Translations under genes and position numbers: made by a program | Source of the DNA: Planctomycetota bacterium | GTDB taxonomy: Bacteria > Planctomycetota > SZUA-567 > H5-PLA8 | Direction of reading: 5' to 3' | NCBI GenBank assembly: GCA_016200135.1 | Contig: JACQFI010000055.1 | Coordinates: 1-64,000, forward strand | Length of the DNA stretch: 64,000 nt | Notes under the pieces: model-generated | Seen by the model: the letters and a program-made list of their open reading frames with translations, nothing else | Database searches by the model: none | Told to the model about the DNA's origin: nothing | Part shown: one piece after another, positions 6,687 to 15,662 of the stretch | Layout: each line of letters opens with the position of its first letter | Numbering within the stretch: the stretch's first letter is position 1

Positions 6687-8120
6687 ATGGAACGCGTGAT
6701 CGCCGAAGCCCGTGCCGCGCAAACCGCGTGGGCCGCGAAGCCCCTCGCCGAGCGACTGGCCGTGCTCCGCCGGGCGCGGGAACTCTTTGCCGAACGCGCG
6801 AAGGAACTCGCGGACTCGCTGGGCGAGCGCTCCGGGCGCGCGCTGAGCGAGACGGTGATGTACGAGGTCATCACGCTCACCGATGCCTGCGCGTTTCTGG
6901 AACGCGAAGCCCCGGCGTTGCTCGCGCCGCGGCGCTTGGGGTCGCGCGGCCGGCCCGCGCTCTTCATGGGTGTGGATACGGTGATCCAGCGCGAACCGCT
7001 CGGCGTCGTGCTGGTGATTGGACCGTCGAACTATCCGCTCTTTCTGCCGTGCTCGCAGGCGCTCCAGGCGCTCGCGGCGGGCAATGCCTGCGTAATCAAG
7101 CCGGGCCTGAACAGCGCCGCACCGGCGCGGCTCTTCGCGAAATACATGGCCGACGCCGGCCTGGACCCGCGCCTGCTGCCGGTGACGGACGAATCGCCCG
7201 AGGCCGCGCAGCACGCGCTCGCGGCGGGCGTGGACAAGGTGGTGCTGACGGGCTCGGCGCAGACCGGCGCGCGCGTGCTCGGAGCGCTCGCGCCCGCGCT
7301 CACGCCCTCCACCATGGAACTCTCCGGCTGCGACGCCGTCTTCGTGCTCGCCGGCGCGGACTTGGACCTGGCCGTCCGCGCGCTGCGCTGGGGCCTGCGG
7401 CTGAACGCGGGGGCGACCTGCATCGCCCCGCGGCGCGTCTTCGCGGAAGAGACCATTGCGGGCGACTTCGAGCGCCGTTTCGCCGAAGCCGCAAAGAGTC
7501 TTCAGCCCATGCAGGCCGCGGCGCCAGCGGCGGAGAAGGCGCGCGGGCTCATCGCCGCTGCGCTCAAGGCCGGCGCGCGGCTGCTACTGCCCACCGCAAT
7601 CGAAGAGGTCGGCGCGGCGGGCGCGTTCAAGCCCGTGCTGCTGGCCGGCGTGCGGCCCGAGATGGAGATCGCGCAGGCCGATATCTTCGCGCCGGTGATC
7701 TCGCTGATGCAGGTCCGCGGCGAGGACGAGGCCGTCGCCGCGTGCGAGCGCTGCCCGTACGCGCTGGGCGCGTCGATCTTCGGCCCGGAAGCCCGCGCGC
7801 TTTTGCTCGCGGCGCGGCTGCACACGGGCTCGGTCTCGATCAACGATCTGATCGCCCCGACGGCCGATCCGCGGGTTCCCTTCGGCGGACGCGGGCGCAG
7901 CGGCTTCGGCGTCACGCGCGGCGCGGAAGGGTTGCTGGAGATGACCGCCGTCAAGACCGTCAGCGTGCGCTCGGGCACCTTCCGTCCCCACTACGACGAC
8001 CCGCGCCCGGACGACCTGGCCCTCTTCCAGACCTACCTGCGCGCCACAAGCGGGCGCACGTGGTTCGAGCGCGTCGGCGCCTGGTGTTCGGTGCTTAAAC
8101 AATTGATGCGCCGGAAGTGA
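6687..8120 (+). CDS. Aldehyde dehydrogenase, probably carotenoid (C30) type
   Basis: This is a 477-residue NAD(P)-dependent aldehyde dehydrogenase. The catalytic cysteine is Cys245 in NAGATCIAPRRV and the general-base glutamate is Glu211 in MELSGCDAVF; the dinucleotide loop is VLTGSAQTG. The C-terminal FGGRGRSGFGVTRG segment is standard. It sits between two CrtN-type desaturases, which fits oxidation of a terminal carotenoid aldehyde to the acid (diaponeurosporene-aldehyde dehydrogenase role). The ATG at 6687 has AGGA about 10 nt upstream; the in-frame upstream extension is encoded by the repeat block and is not conserved-looking. The enzyme class is firm and the carotenoid role comes from context. 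Confidence 0.85.
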   Translation: MERVIAEARAAQTAWAAKPLAERLAVLRRARELFAERAKELADSLGERSGRALSETVMYEVITLTDACAFLEREAPALLAPRRLGSRGRPALFMGVDTVIQREPLGVVLVIGPSNYPLFLPCSQALQALAAGNACVIKPGLNSAAPARLFAKYMADAGLDPRLLPVTDESPEAAQHALAAGVDKVVLTGSAQTGARVLGALAPALTPSTMELSGCDAVFVLAGADLDLAVRALRWGLRLNAGATCIAPRRVFAEETIAGDFERRFAEAAKSLQPMQAAAPAAEKARGLIAAALKAGARLLLPTAIEEVGAAGAFKPVLLAGVRPEMEIAQADIFAPVISLMQVRGEDEAVAACERCPYALGASIFGPEARALLLAARLHTGSVSINDLIAPTADPRVPFGGRGRSGFGVTRGAEGLLEMTAVKTVSVRSGTFRPHYDDPRPDDLALFQTYLRATSGRTWFERVGAWCSVLKQLMRRK

Positions 8121-8237
8121 ATTCCGCGCGGATTTGGCCTGGAGGCGGCGCGGGATTATGCTATGAAGATTTGCCGCGCTTGCGCGTCGTGGTTATCGCA
8201 GAACATTCAATCCGGTCTAGACGTCAGGGGTTCCGGC

Positions 8238-9860
8238 ATGGCTCTCCAGAAGAGAACCGAGCAAAGCATTTTGAGACGGGATAACGCATTGCGTCTGGCG
8301 CTTCCCATCGCGTTCTTTCTGGCCGCCGCATGGGTTCAGGGCGTTTGTGGCGAAGAGTCGAAATCTTCGTCCGAAGCGGTGGAGGCAAAGACGGAGCCGC
8401 CGAAGCCCGATACGCCCAAAGCCGACCCGCCGCCCGCCGAACCGCCTAAGACCGATCCACTCAAGACCGATCCTCCAAAGACCGACCCGCCCAAGGTTGA
8501 ACCCGTTCCGGCGGCGCCGGCTGCGTTCAAGTTCGTCGAGCTCTCCGACCTTCCGGACCTCAAGAACGAGACCGAGGAGCACGTGACCAAGTCCGGCAAG
8601 GTGAACGTCAGCGGGCTGGTCTCGACGGTGAACTACGAGGAATTCAAGGAGCCGAAGCTCGAAGGCGACGAGAAGATCAAGCTGCCGAAGGAAGTGACGG
8701 GCTTTCGCGACGACATTGAAGTGCGGGTGCTCTGGCAGAACAAGAAGGCTCCGCTGGCCATCCCGCTGCTGGGCTTCTACTCGAAGTGCGACGACAAGCT
8801 CGCCAAGACCTGGATGGCGTACCTCCACAGCGCCGGCTGCCATGTGATCGTCTTCGATTCCATCTTCCGCGCGAATTTCAACGAGCGCGTCGGCTTGGGC
8901 GTGCCGGGCAACTTGCGTGAAGAGGCGCAGGCCGTCGCCAAGATCGTCGATACGATCCTGAAGTTCCGCCCCGAGAAGGAGACGACCCGCATCGGCGAGA
9001 AGGTGTCCGGCGTGCGCCTGCTCGGCACGAGTTACGGCGGGATTCTCGCGCTGACCTTGCTCAAACTGCCCCAGGCCAAGACCTGGCCCGTCGAGCGCAC
9101 CCTGGTGCTCTCAGCGCCCGTGCGGATGCAGACGGCGGCGGAGCGCGTCGACGCGTGCTACCGCATCGACCGCCCGAAGTTCGAGATCTCGCTTATCCAC
9201 CTGATGGGCGGGTACACGCCCGACACGCCGCCCACGCCGCGCCAGATGGCCCTCATGCGCGCCGGCATCGCCTACGATTTCTACGACGCGCTCGGCAGCA
9301 TCCTGGATAAGAACGAGAAGCTCTACATGCCCGGCCTCTTCGAGCGCTTCAAAGCCGAGGAAGACGCGCGCGAGCCGAAGGTAAAGTTCGAGGCGCGCCT
9401 CGCGGCCTTGAAGCAACGCCAGGACAAGGAGATGGAGGCACTCAAGAAGAGCTACGAAGCGTTCAAGGACGACAAGCAGAAGAAAGAGGAATACAAGGCG
9501 AAAAAGAAAGACCTCGAAGACAAACAGAAGGTCGAGGAGAACGATCAGAAGAAACGCTTGGGCGATCCGTCGTACTGGACCTACAAGGACTTCGTCGAAC
9601 ATTTCTGCGCGCCGTACTGGAAGCTGAAGCCCGAGGAGATCTGGGCGCAAGGCGACCTGGGCGCGGCGCTCCAGGAAGCGCCCGGCAACGTGCAAGTGAT
9701 CGTCGCCGCCGACGATCCGCTGAACAAGCCCGAGGAACTGAAAGCGCTGCAGGAGAAGTTCCACAACCCCAAGTTCATCGTGATCCCCAACGGCGGGCAC
9801 CTCGGCTTCTGCGGCACGAAATGGTGCGAGGAGCTGCTCAAGAAGTTCTTCGCGCCGTAA
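8238..9860 (+). CDS. Secreted alpha/beta-hydrolase-like protein with Pro-rich linker
   Basis: The 540-residue product has an N-terminal signal peptide ending near GVCGEES, then a Pro/Lys/Asp-rich linker with repeats of the PPKTD type (about residues 55-95), then a hydrolase-like region. The nucleophile elbow is GTSYGG with Ser265. A late aspartate (VIVAADDPLN) and histidine (PNGGHLGF) would complete a Ser-Asp-His triad. A charged Lys/Glu-rich helical insert lies around residues 395-450. ATG 8238 has AGGGG at 7 nt; an upstream in-frame ATG at 8163 is possible. It could hydrolyse an ester, perhaps a carotenoid or lipid ester given its neighbours, but this is not shown. Its stop codon directly abuts that of gluconokinase. 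Confidence 0.65.
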   Translation: MALQKRTEQSILRRDNALRLALPIAFFLAAAWVQGVCGEESKSSSEAVEAKTEPPKPDTPKADPPPAEPPKTDPLKTDPPKTDPPKVEPVPAAPAAFKFVELSDLPDLKNETEEHVTKSGKVNVSGLVSTVNYEEFKEPKLEGDEKIKLPKEVTGFRDDIEVRVLWQNKKAPLAIPLLGFYSKCDDKLAKTWMAYLHSAGCHVIVFDSIFRANFNERVGLGVPGNLREEAQAVAKIVDTILKFRPEKETTRIGEKVSGVRLLGTSYGGILALTLLKLPQAKTWPVERTLVLSAPVRMQTAAERVDACYRIDRPKFEISLIHLMGGYTPDTPPTPRQMALMRAGIAYDFYDALGSILDKNEKLYMPGLFERFKAEEDAREPKVKFEARLAALKQRQDKEMEALKKSYEAFKDDKQKKEEYKAKKKDLEDKQKVEENDQKKRLGDPSYWTYKDFVEHFCAPYWKLKPEEIWAQGDLGAALQEAPGNVQVIVAADDPLNKPEELKALQEKFHNPKFIVIPNGGHLGFCGTKWCEELLKKFFAP

Positions 9861-10385
9861 TCACGTTTTTCGCTTCAACCGCATGGACAATACGCCGGCG
9901 ATTTGCCGCGCCAGCGCTGCGGGCGGCGCGTCGATGCCGACGGTAAGCGCATCCTCGTCGGCGCCCGGGAGCTCCAGCGTCGCGAGCTGACTCTCCAGGA
10001 GGCCCGGCGGCATGTAGTGGCCGCGGCGCGCCTGCATGCGTTCCTCAAGCAGCGCCTTTGGCCCGTGCAGAAGCACGAAGACGGCCTGGTCTGCGAGACC
10101 CTTACCTAGCATTTCGCGATACGATTTTCGTAGTGCGGAGCACGCCAGTACTGCGCCGATTTCATGCGCGTGGCCGCGGTTCCACCCTTTCATTTCCGCG
10201 TTGAGGCGTTCGAGCCACGGGCGGCGGTCGGCATCGGTGAGCGGCACGCCGGAGCGCATCTTCTCGACGTTCGCCGGCGGATGGAAGCCGTCGCCGTCGA
10301 AAAATGGCGCGCCCAGCATGGGCGCGAGCAACTCGCCCACGGTCGTCTTGCCGCAGCCGCACACGCCCATCAGCACCACGATCAT
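9861..10385 (-). CDS. gntK: Gluconokinase
   Basis: At 174 residues this is the usual length for thermoresistant-type gluconokinase, which phosphorylates D-gluconate to 6-phosphogluconate in the cytoplasm. The P-loop is MGVCGCGKTT near residues 6-15, followed by FFDGDGFHPPANVEKM, RRPWLERLN and CSALRKSYREML, all family hallmarks. The ATG at 10385 has GAGG about 9 nt upstream. The gene runs leftward and meets the hydrolase gene tail to tail with no spacer. It interrupts the carotenoid group, and its 5' flank abuts the damaged start of the second desaturase. Confidence 0.92.
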   Translation of the reverse strand: MIVVLMGVCGCGKTTVGELLAPMLGAPFFDGDGFHPPANVEKMRSGVPLTDADRRPWLERLNAEMKGWNRGHAHEIGAVLACSALRKSYREMLGKGLADQAVFVLLHGPKALLEERMQARRGHYMPPGLLESQLATLELPGADEDALTVGIDAPPAALARQIAGVLSMRLKRKT

Positions 10386-10487
10386 GCCAAATACCTCGCC
10401 GGACCGTTCAATCCTACCTTTTAGCGCCGCGATTCTAAATTGCACCGAACAACCGGGAATTGACCGAACAGGAAAACCACCTAATCT

Positions 10488-11981
10488 TTGCGCTCCACCA
10501 GCAGCGGGCTCGGCGGCCTCGCCGCGGCCTGCGTGCTTGCCGCGCGCGGGCATCGCGTAACGGTCTTCGAAAAGAACGCGTGGTTCGGCGGCAAGGCGGC
10601 GGAGTTGCAGGGCAACGGCTACCGCTTCGACATGGGCCCGACGATCCTCACGGTTCCGAAAGTCCTGTACCGCATCTTCGAAGAAGCCCGCCGCGACATC
10701 GCGAAGTACCTCGATCTCCGGCGCCTCGACCCGCAGTGGCGCTGCTTCTTCGAGGAAGGCACGACGCTCGACCTCGTCGAAGACCAGGAAAAGATGGCCG
10801 CGGCCCTCGAAAAGCGCCGCGCGGGTTCTGCGGAAGGCTTCAAGAAGTTCATGACGCTGGCCGAGGAACTTCACGATATTTCGGAGCGCTGGTTCTTCTG
10901 GAAGTCCGTCGGCGGCGTGAAGGACGCGATTCCACCCGGCGCGGCGCTAAAACCGTCCACGCTCAGAGACCTGATGACCATCCGCATGGGCAAGAGCGTG
11001 GGGGAGACGATCCGTTCGTACGTGCCCGACAAGCGTGCCGCGCAGATGCTCGACCACTACACGCAGTACGTCGGCTCCGCGCCGGACGAATCCCCCGCGG
11101 TGCTCTGCTCGATCGCCAGCCTGCAGGCGCACGAAGGCGTCTGGTACCCCATGGGCGGGACACGCGCCGTTCCGGTCGCGCTAGAGAAGCTCGCGCGCGA
11201 ACTGAGCGCCGAGTTCCGCGCCGAGACCGAGATCGCGAAGATCGAAACCGCGCGCGGTGCGGTAACCGGCGTGACCACCGCGAAGGGCGAGACGATCGCG
11301 CTGGACGCGGTGGTCTCCAACATGGACGCCGTGCGCACGCACACGGAACTCATCGGCGGCGAGATCGGCGAAGCGTTCGGGAAAAAGCGCTATGAGCCCG
11401 CATGCTCGGGCGTCGTGCTCTACCTGGGCTTGAAGAAAGCCTACGACCACCTGCTGCACCACAACTTCGTCTTCTCGCGCGATCCGCACGAAGAGTTCGA
11501 GTACATCTACGGCAAGGGCGAGCCCGCGCCCGACCCGACGTGCTATCTCGCCGCGACCACGCGCACCGAAAAGGATACGGCACCGGCCGGCGGCGAGGCG
11601 CTGTACGTGCTCGTCCACACGCCGTATCTGCGCCCGCACCACGACTGGGAGCAGATGCTGCCCGGTTACCGCAAAGTCATTCTTGAGAAACTCAAGCGCA
11701 CCGCGGGCCTGACGGACATCGAAGAGCGCATCGAGTTCGAGGGCAACCTCACGCCGCAGAGCATTCACGACCGCTACCACGTGCTCAACGGCGCGATCTA
11801 CGGCCTCGCCAGCCACGGCAAGTACATGGGCGCGTTCAAGCCCGCGAACCGGCGCAAGGAGATCCCCGGCCTGTACCTCGCCGGCGGCGCCGCGCATCCG
11901 GGACCCGGCATGCCGATGGTGATGATGTCCGGCTGGATCGCCGCGGACGTGCTCGATAAGGACGCCGTGGCCGCGCGCTGA
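10488..11981 (+). CDS. Second CrtN/CrtP-family carotenoid desaturase/oxidase, 5' end damaged
   Basis: This ~497-residue FAD enzyme of the phytoene desaturase family has FEKNAWFGGKAAEL, RFDMGPTILTVP, GVWYPMGGTRAVP and the C-terminal GLYLAGGAAHPGPGMPMVMMSG. It is probably the partner that further desaturates or oxidises the C30 chain (crtP/crtN2 role). The start is odd: the frame opens only at TTG 10488, an in-frame TAA lies just upstream, and the sequence starts RSTSSGLGGLAAAC. The first beta strand and the first Gly of the usual VIGAGLGG dinucleotide motif are therefore missing. Without them FAD binding would be impaired. The gene may be 5'-truncated by a rearrangement next to gluconokinase, or this may be an assembly artefact. 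Confidence 0.8.
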   Translation: MRSTSSGLGGLAAACVLAARGHRVTVFEKNAWFGGKAAELQGNGYRFDMGPTILTVPKVLYRIFEEARRDIAKYLDLRRLDPQWRCFFEEGTTLDLVEDQEKMAAALEKRRAGSAEGFKKFMTLAEELHDISERWFFWKSVGGVKDAIPPGAALKPSTLRDLMTIRMGKSVGETIRSYVPDKRAAQMLDHYTQYVGSAPDESPAVLCSIASLQAHEGVWYPMGGTRAVPVALEKLARELSAEFRAETEIAKIETARGAVTGVTTAKGETIALDAVVSNMDAVRTHTELIGGEIGEAFGKKRYEPACSGVVLYLGLKKAYDHLLHHNFVFSRDPHEEFEYIYGKGEPAPDPTCYLAATTRTEKDTAPAGGEALYVLVHTPYLRPHHDWEQMLPGYRKVILEKLKRTAGLTDIEERIEFEGNLTPQSIHDRYHVLNGAIYGLASHGKYMGAFKPANRRKEIPGLYLAGGAAHPGPGMPMVMMSGWIAADVLDKDAVAAR

Positions 11982-12178
11982 ATTGCCAGCGGCGTGTGCC
12001 GGATTTCGGGCGGCATCCGTACCTGACCGGATTTGACCGCCCTTCTATCCCGCTTGCGCGCCAAAGATTATAAAATCCGCAAAACCGAAATCTCGGCGCG
12101 GCAGTTGCTCAACTACGGGCATTCACGGCCCGAGCGTGTGCCGGATGGTATCTTCGCCGCAAAAACTGGAGGCCCGTC

Positions 12179-13753
12179 ATGGTCGATCTTAAATACGTTG
12201 GCATCGCGCACCCCGCGCACGTCTATCACAACCTCTCGACGCCCGCGCTTTACGAGGAGGCGATCCGCCGCCGCGAGGGCTGGCTCAGCCACCTTGGGCC
12301 ATTGGTGGTGCGAACCGGGCACTACACCGGCCGCTCGGCGAACGACAAGTTCATCGTGCAGGAGCCCAGCGCCGAAAAGCGCGTCTGGTGGGGCAAGCAC
12401 AACAAGCCGATCTCGGAACAGAACTACAACCAGCTTAAGATCCGCCTGCAGGCGTATCTCCAGGGCCGCGACATCTTCGTGCAGGACTGCTACAGCGGCG
12501 CGGACCCGGCGTACCGCATGAAGGTGCGCGTGATCACCGAGACCGCGTGGCACAACCTGTTCGCGCGGACGATGTTCATCCGCGAGTTCGACCCGCAGAC
12601 GATCGGGAACTTCGATCCGGACTTCACCGTCATCCATTGCCCGAACTTCTCCGCCATGCCCGAGTACGACGGCACCAACAGCGAAGCGTTCGTGATCCTG
12701 AACCTGGCGCAGAAGACCGTCATCATCGGCGGCACGAGCTATGCGGGCGAGATCAAGAAGTCGATCTTTACCGTCATGAACTTCCTGCTGCCGCAGCGCA
12801 GCGTGCTGAGCATGCACTGCTCGGCGAACATCGGCGCCGCCGGCGACACGGCCGTCTTCTTCGGGCTCTCGGGCACGGGCAAGACGACGCTCTCGAGCGA
12901 GAAGGACCGCGCGATGATCGGCGACGACGAGCACGGCTGGAGCGAGCGCGGCGTCTTCAATCTGGAAGGCGGCTGCTACGCCAAGGTGATCAAGCTCAAC
13001 CCGGAAGCCGAACCCGAGATCTACGCGACGACGCGCCGCTTCGGGACCCTGCTCGAGAACGTCGCTTTCGACCTCGAGACGCGCCGCGTGAACCTCGACG
13101 ACGCGGGCATGACCGAGAATACCCGCGCCGCGTACCCGATCACGCACATGCCCAATGTCGTCAAGGATGGCGTGGGCGGACATCCACGCAACATCGTGAT
13201 GCTCACCTGCGACGCCTTTGGCGTGATGCCGCCCATCGCGCGGCTCACTCCGGAACAGGCCATGTACCATTTCATCAGCGGCTACACGGCCAAGGTGGCG
13301 GGCACCGAGCGCGGCGTCAAAGAACCGGCGGCGACCTTCTCCGCGTGCTTCGGCGCGCCGTTCATGGCGCTGCATCCGGCCGAGTACGCCGGGCTGCTCG
13401 GAAAACTGATGGCCAACCACCGCGCGAACTGCTGGCTGGTCAACACGGGCTGGAGCGGGGGCGCGTACGGCGTCGGCCAGCGCATGCAGATCGGCGTCTC
13501 GCGCGCGGTGGTCCGCGCGGCGCTCTCGGGGGCGTTAAACGATGCCGCGTTCACGCCCGATCCGGTCTTCCGGTTTGGCGTGCCGTCCGCGTGCCCGGGC
13601 GTTTCGGCGGAGATCCTCCAGGCGCGCCATACGTGGCCGGACAAGGCCGCGTACGATGCCAAGGCGCGCGAACTCGCCGGGCTCTTTAAGAAGAACTTCC
13701 AGGAGTTCGAAGCGCAGGTGCCGAAGGAGATCGCCGCGGCGGGGCCGGCTTGA
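12179..13753 (+). CDS. pckA: Phosphoenolpyruvate carboxykinase (ATP)
   Basis: This is a 524-residue ATP-type PEP carboxykinase that converts oxaloacetate and ATP to PEP, CO2 and ADP, the first committed step of gluconeogenesis. The N-terminal LVVRTGHYTGRSANDKFIV segment, the kinase-1a P-loop FFGLSGTGKTTLS (about residues 223-235), the kinase-2 GDDEHGW and EGGCYAKVI are diagnostic. The length matches the family. GGAGG lies 6 nt before the ATG. The gene is monocistronic here, with 197 bp of free sequence upstream. Pyruvate carboxylase, which supplies its substrate, lies 4 kb to the right. Confidence 0.97.
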   Translation: MVDLKYVGIAHPAHVYHNLSTPALYEEAIRRREGWLSHLGPLVVRTGHYTGRSANDKFIVQEPSAEKRVWWGKHNKPISEQNYNQLKIRLQAYLQGRDIFVQDCYSGADPAYRMKVRVITETAWHNLFARTMFIREFDPQTIGNFDPDFTVIHCPNFSAMPEYDGTNSEAFVILNLAQKTVIIGGTSYAGEIKKSIFTVMNFLLPQRSVLSMHCSANIGAAGDTAVFFGLSGTGKTTLSSEKDRAMIGDDEHGWSERGVFNLEGGCYAKVIKLNPEAEPEIYATTRRFGTLLENVAFDLETRRVNLDDAGMTENTRAAYPITHMPNVVKDGVGGHPRNIVMLTCDAFGVMPPIARLTPEQAMYHFISGYTAKVAGTERGVKEPAATFSACFGAPFMALHPAEYAGLLGKLMANHRANCWLVNTGWSGGAYGVGQRMQIGVSRAVVRAALSGALNDAAFTPDPVFRFGVPSACPGVSAEILQARHTWPDKAAYDAKARELAGLFKKNFQEFEAQVPKEIAAAGPA

Positions 13754-13768
13754 GCTCGTGGGGCGGCG

Positions 13769-14533
13769 TCAGTTCTTGCCGTCTTCGGTCTTTTCGTCTA
13801 ACGGGCCGAGCTTCTGGATTTCATACACCACGGTGAGCGGGTTCGGCCGGTCGGAGACGATGCTGGGGTAGTGCGCGTAGCGAACGATGCCTTCCTTGTC
13901 GATGAGGATCGTTGAGGGCGCGGCCAGCGTCTTGCCCATCGTCTCGTGCGTGAGATGCAAGGCTTTTATCGCCTCGCAGGACTCGTCGGAGGCCAGCAGC
14001 ACGGGCAGGTTCGGATATTGCTTGCGCCCGGCCTTGAGGGTCTCCACGGAATCGATTGAGATCGCAATCAGTTCGCCGCCCTGATCCTTGAGCGCCTTCT
14101 GCGCCATCGTGAGATTGGGGAGCTGGTCCATGCAGTTGACGCACCAGAACCCGCGGAAGAAGACCAGCAGCACCGGGCCGTGTGTGACGAAGCTGGCGGT
14201 ATAGAGTTTGTCGCCGTACTCGTTCACCACGTTCACGCCCGGCATCCGCTGGCCGACCTGCGGCCGTCCGCTCTGCTCGGGGACGCGCAGCATGAGGAAA
14301 TAGACCGGCACGATCAGCAGAGCGATGACGCCGCCCACGCCCGCGATGGCACGCGTCGCCTTTTTGGGCTCCGTGGCGCGGGTGAACGCCTTCACCGCCA
14401 GTATCAGCGCGACGGCGAGGATGAGAAACATCGGCCACATGGTGGCGCGGTATGAGGGCAGCTTCGAGAGCGGCAGGTAACTCGCCCAGCCGGCAAATGC
14501 GAGGACCAGAGATAGAATCGCCGTGCCGCGCAT
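13769..14533 (-). CDS. Membrane-anchored redoxin with CXXC
   Basis: The 254-residue protein has three N-terminal membrane segments (about residues 5-20, 30-48 and 65-85) followed by an AhpC/TSA-type thioredoxin fold. The active site is FFRGFWCVNCMDQLP, a CXXC pair in the peroxiredoxin-like FRGFWC setting; later strands include ELIAISIDSVE and STILIDKEGIVRYAHYP. The redox domain is probably outside the cytoplasm and may reduce or oxidise disulfides or peroxides. AAGGAA precedes the ATG. It is last in a leftward group with the Gfo/Idh/MocA protein (19-bp gap) and adenylate kinase. Confidence 0.8.
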   Translation of the reverse strand: MRGTAILSLVLAFAGWASYLPLSKLPSYRATMWPMFLILAVALILAVKAFTRATEPKKATRAIAGVGGVIALLIVPVYFLMLRVPEQSGRPQVGQRMPGVNVVNEYGDKLYTASFVTHGPVLLVFFRGFWCVNCMDQLPNLTMAQKALKDQGGELIAISIDSVETLKAGRKQYPNLPVLLASDESCEAIKALHLTHETMGKTLAAPSTILIDKEGIVRYAHYPSIVSDRPNPLTVVYEIQKLGPLDEKTEDGKN

Positions 14534-14552
14534 AATCCGTATTCCTTAGAGT

Positions 14553-15638
14553 TCAGGTTGCCAGCGTGCGGACGGTTCCGGGCGTGCGGGCCTCGTGCGC
14601 ATCCGCGCTGGCCAGGGCCGCGAAGCAGAGCGCCAGGCTCTTGAGGTTGTTCGCGCCGCTGTTGTACGGCTCGCGCTTCTCTTCAATCGCGCAGAGCAGT
14701 TCGGCCATCGTGCCATGAAAACCGTCGGGGAACCAGCTTCCCTTGAGGTTGGGTTTAACGGCGCCGGCCTCCGTGATCAGCGTCACCACCTGCTCGTTCA
14801 GGCCCGGCCCGATGCTCGAGATGCTGCCTTTGCTGCCGCCTAAGAAGGTGCGCGTCTCCGGACCCGTGGGCACGAAGGCGTCGAAGATCAGCGAGGCCTG
14901 CGCGCCTTCGTACTCGACCAGCGCCTGCCCGAGCAGCGGTGGCTTGGAGAGCTGGCCTTGGGCGCGCGTGCACGAGCCGTACACGCGCACGGCCTTACGG
15001 TCGCCCATGAAGCATGCGAGGATATCGAACCAGTGGATCGCGAAGTCGTAGAGGATCGCGTGGCGGATCTCGTTGAAGGGAAGTTTATGGATGTAGTCGT
15101 GGTTCCAGTGCACGGACAGGTGCGCGCCGAAGAGTGCGCCGATGGCGCCCGCGCGCACGGCTTCGCGCATGTAGCTCCAGTTCGGCGCCCAGCGGCCGTT
15201 CTGGTTCACGGCCAGCTTCACGCCTTTCTTCGCGGCGAGCGCGACCATGCGTTCGCCAAAGTCGAGGTCCACCACGAACGGCTTCTGGCTCAGGACGTGC
15301 TTGCGCGCGTTCAGCGCGTCTTCGATCTGCGCGGCTCGCACCGACGGATGCGTGGCGATATCGACGACCTCGAGCTCGGCGTTCTTCAGCAGTTCGCGAT
15401 GGTCGGTGTAGATGCGCGCCTTGGGGTAGAACTCCTTCTGGCGCTCCTTCGCGCGGCCTTCGTCCAGGTCGCACAACGCCGCGACGCGGTAGCCCGCTTC
15501 CTTGTAGGCGCGCAGGTGGCTGCGGGTGATCCCGCCGCAGCCGATCAGGCCGATGGCGGGAGCGTACTTCTTGGGATCGCGCGGGCGGTAGGGCAGGTCC
15601 GGCGCTTTGAGGCGCTTCGTCTTTGCGGCGGCGGCCAT
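14553..15638 (-). CDS. Gfo/Idh/MocA family oxidoreductase
   Basis: This is a 361-residue NAD(P)-dependent sugar or cyclitol dehydrogenase-type protein. The Rossmann motif AIGLIGCGGITRSHL is near residues 28-42, then VAALCDLDEGRA, and the conserved catalytic-lysine motif appears as VLSQKPFVVD (usual EKP, here QKP). The C-terminal alpha/beta domain includes HWNHDYIHKLPFNEIRHAILYDFAIHW split over two conserved stretches. Substrates in this family are sugars, inositols and related compounds and cannot be predicted. AAGGA lies upstream of the ATG. It is probably co-transcribed with adenylate kinase (24-bp gap) and the redoxin. Confidence 0.88.
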   Translation of the reverse strand: MAAAAKTKRLKAPDLPYRPRDPKKYAPAIGLIGCGGITRSHLRAYKEAGYRVAALCDLDEGRAKERQKEFYPKARIYTDHRELLKNAELEVVDIATHPSVRAAQIEDALNARKHVLSQKPFVVDLDFGERMVALAAKKGVKLAVNQNGRWAPNWSYMREAVRAGAIGALFGAHLSVHWNHDYIHKLPFNEIRHAILYDFAIHWFDILACFMGDRKAVRVYGSCTRAQGQLSKPPLLGQALVEYEGAQASLIFDAFVPTGPETRTFLGGSKGSISSIGPGLNEQVVTLITEAGAVKPNLKGSWFPDGFHGTMAELLCAIEEKREPYNSGANNLKSLALCFAALASADAHEARTPGTVRTLAT

Positions 15639-15662
15639 GGCGGTGTCCTTGCGGTTGCGCGG

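Noticed and set aside
6572..8098. Long plus-strand frame overlapping the aldehyde dehydrogenase in another frame
   Set aside because: The translation is Arg/Ala-rich with no motif, and the dehydrogenase frame has the catalytic Cys and Glu.
8163..8237. Longer start for the alpha/beta hydrolase at ATG 8163
   Set aside because: It would place ~25 residues before the signal peptide, and its GGAGG is too far away; ATG 8238 has a better-spaced ribosome site. Not excluded.
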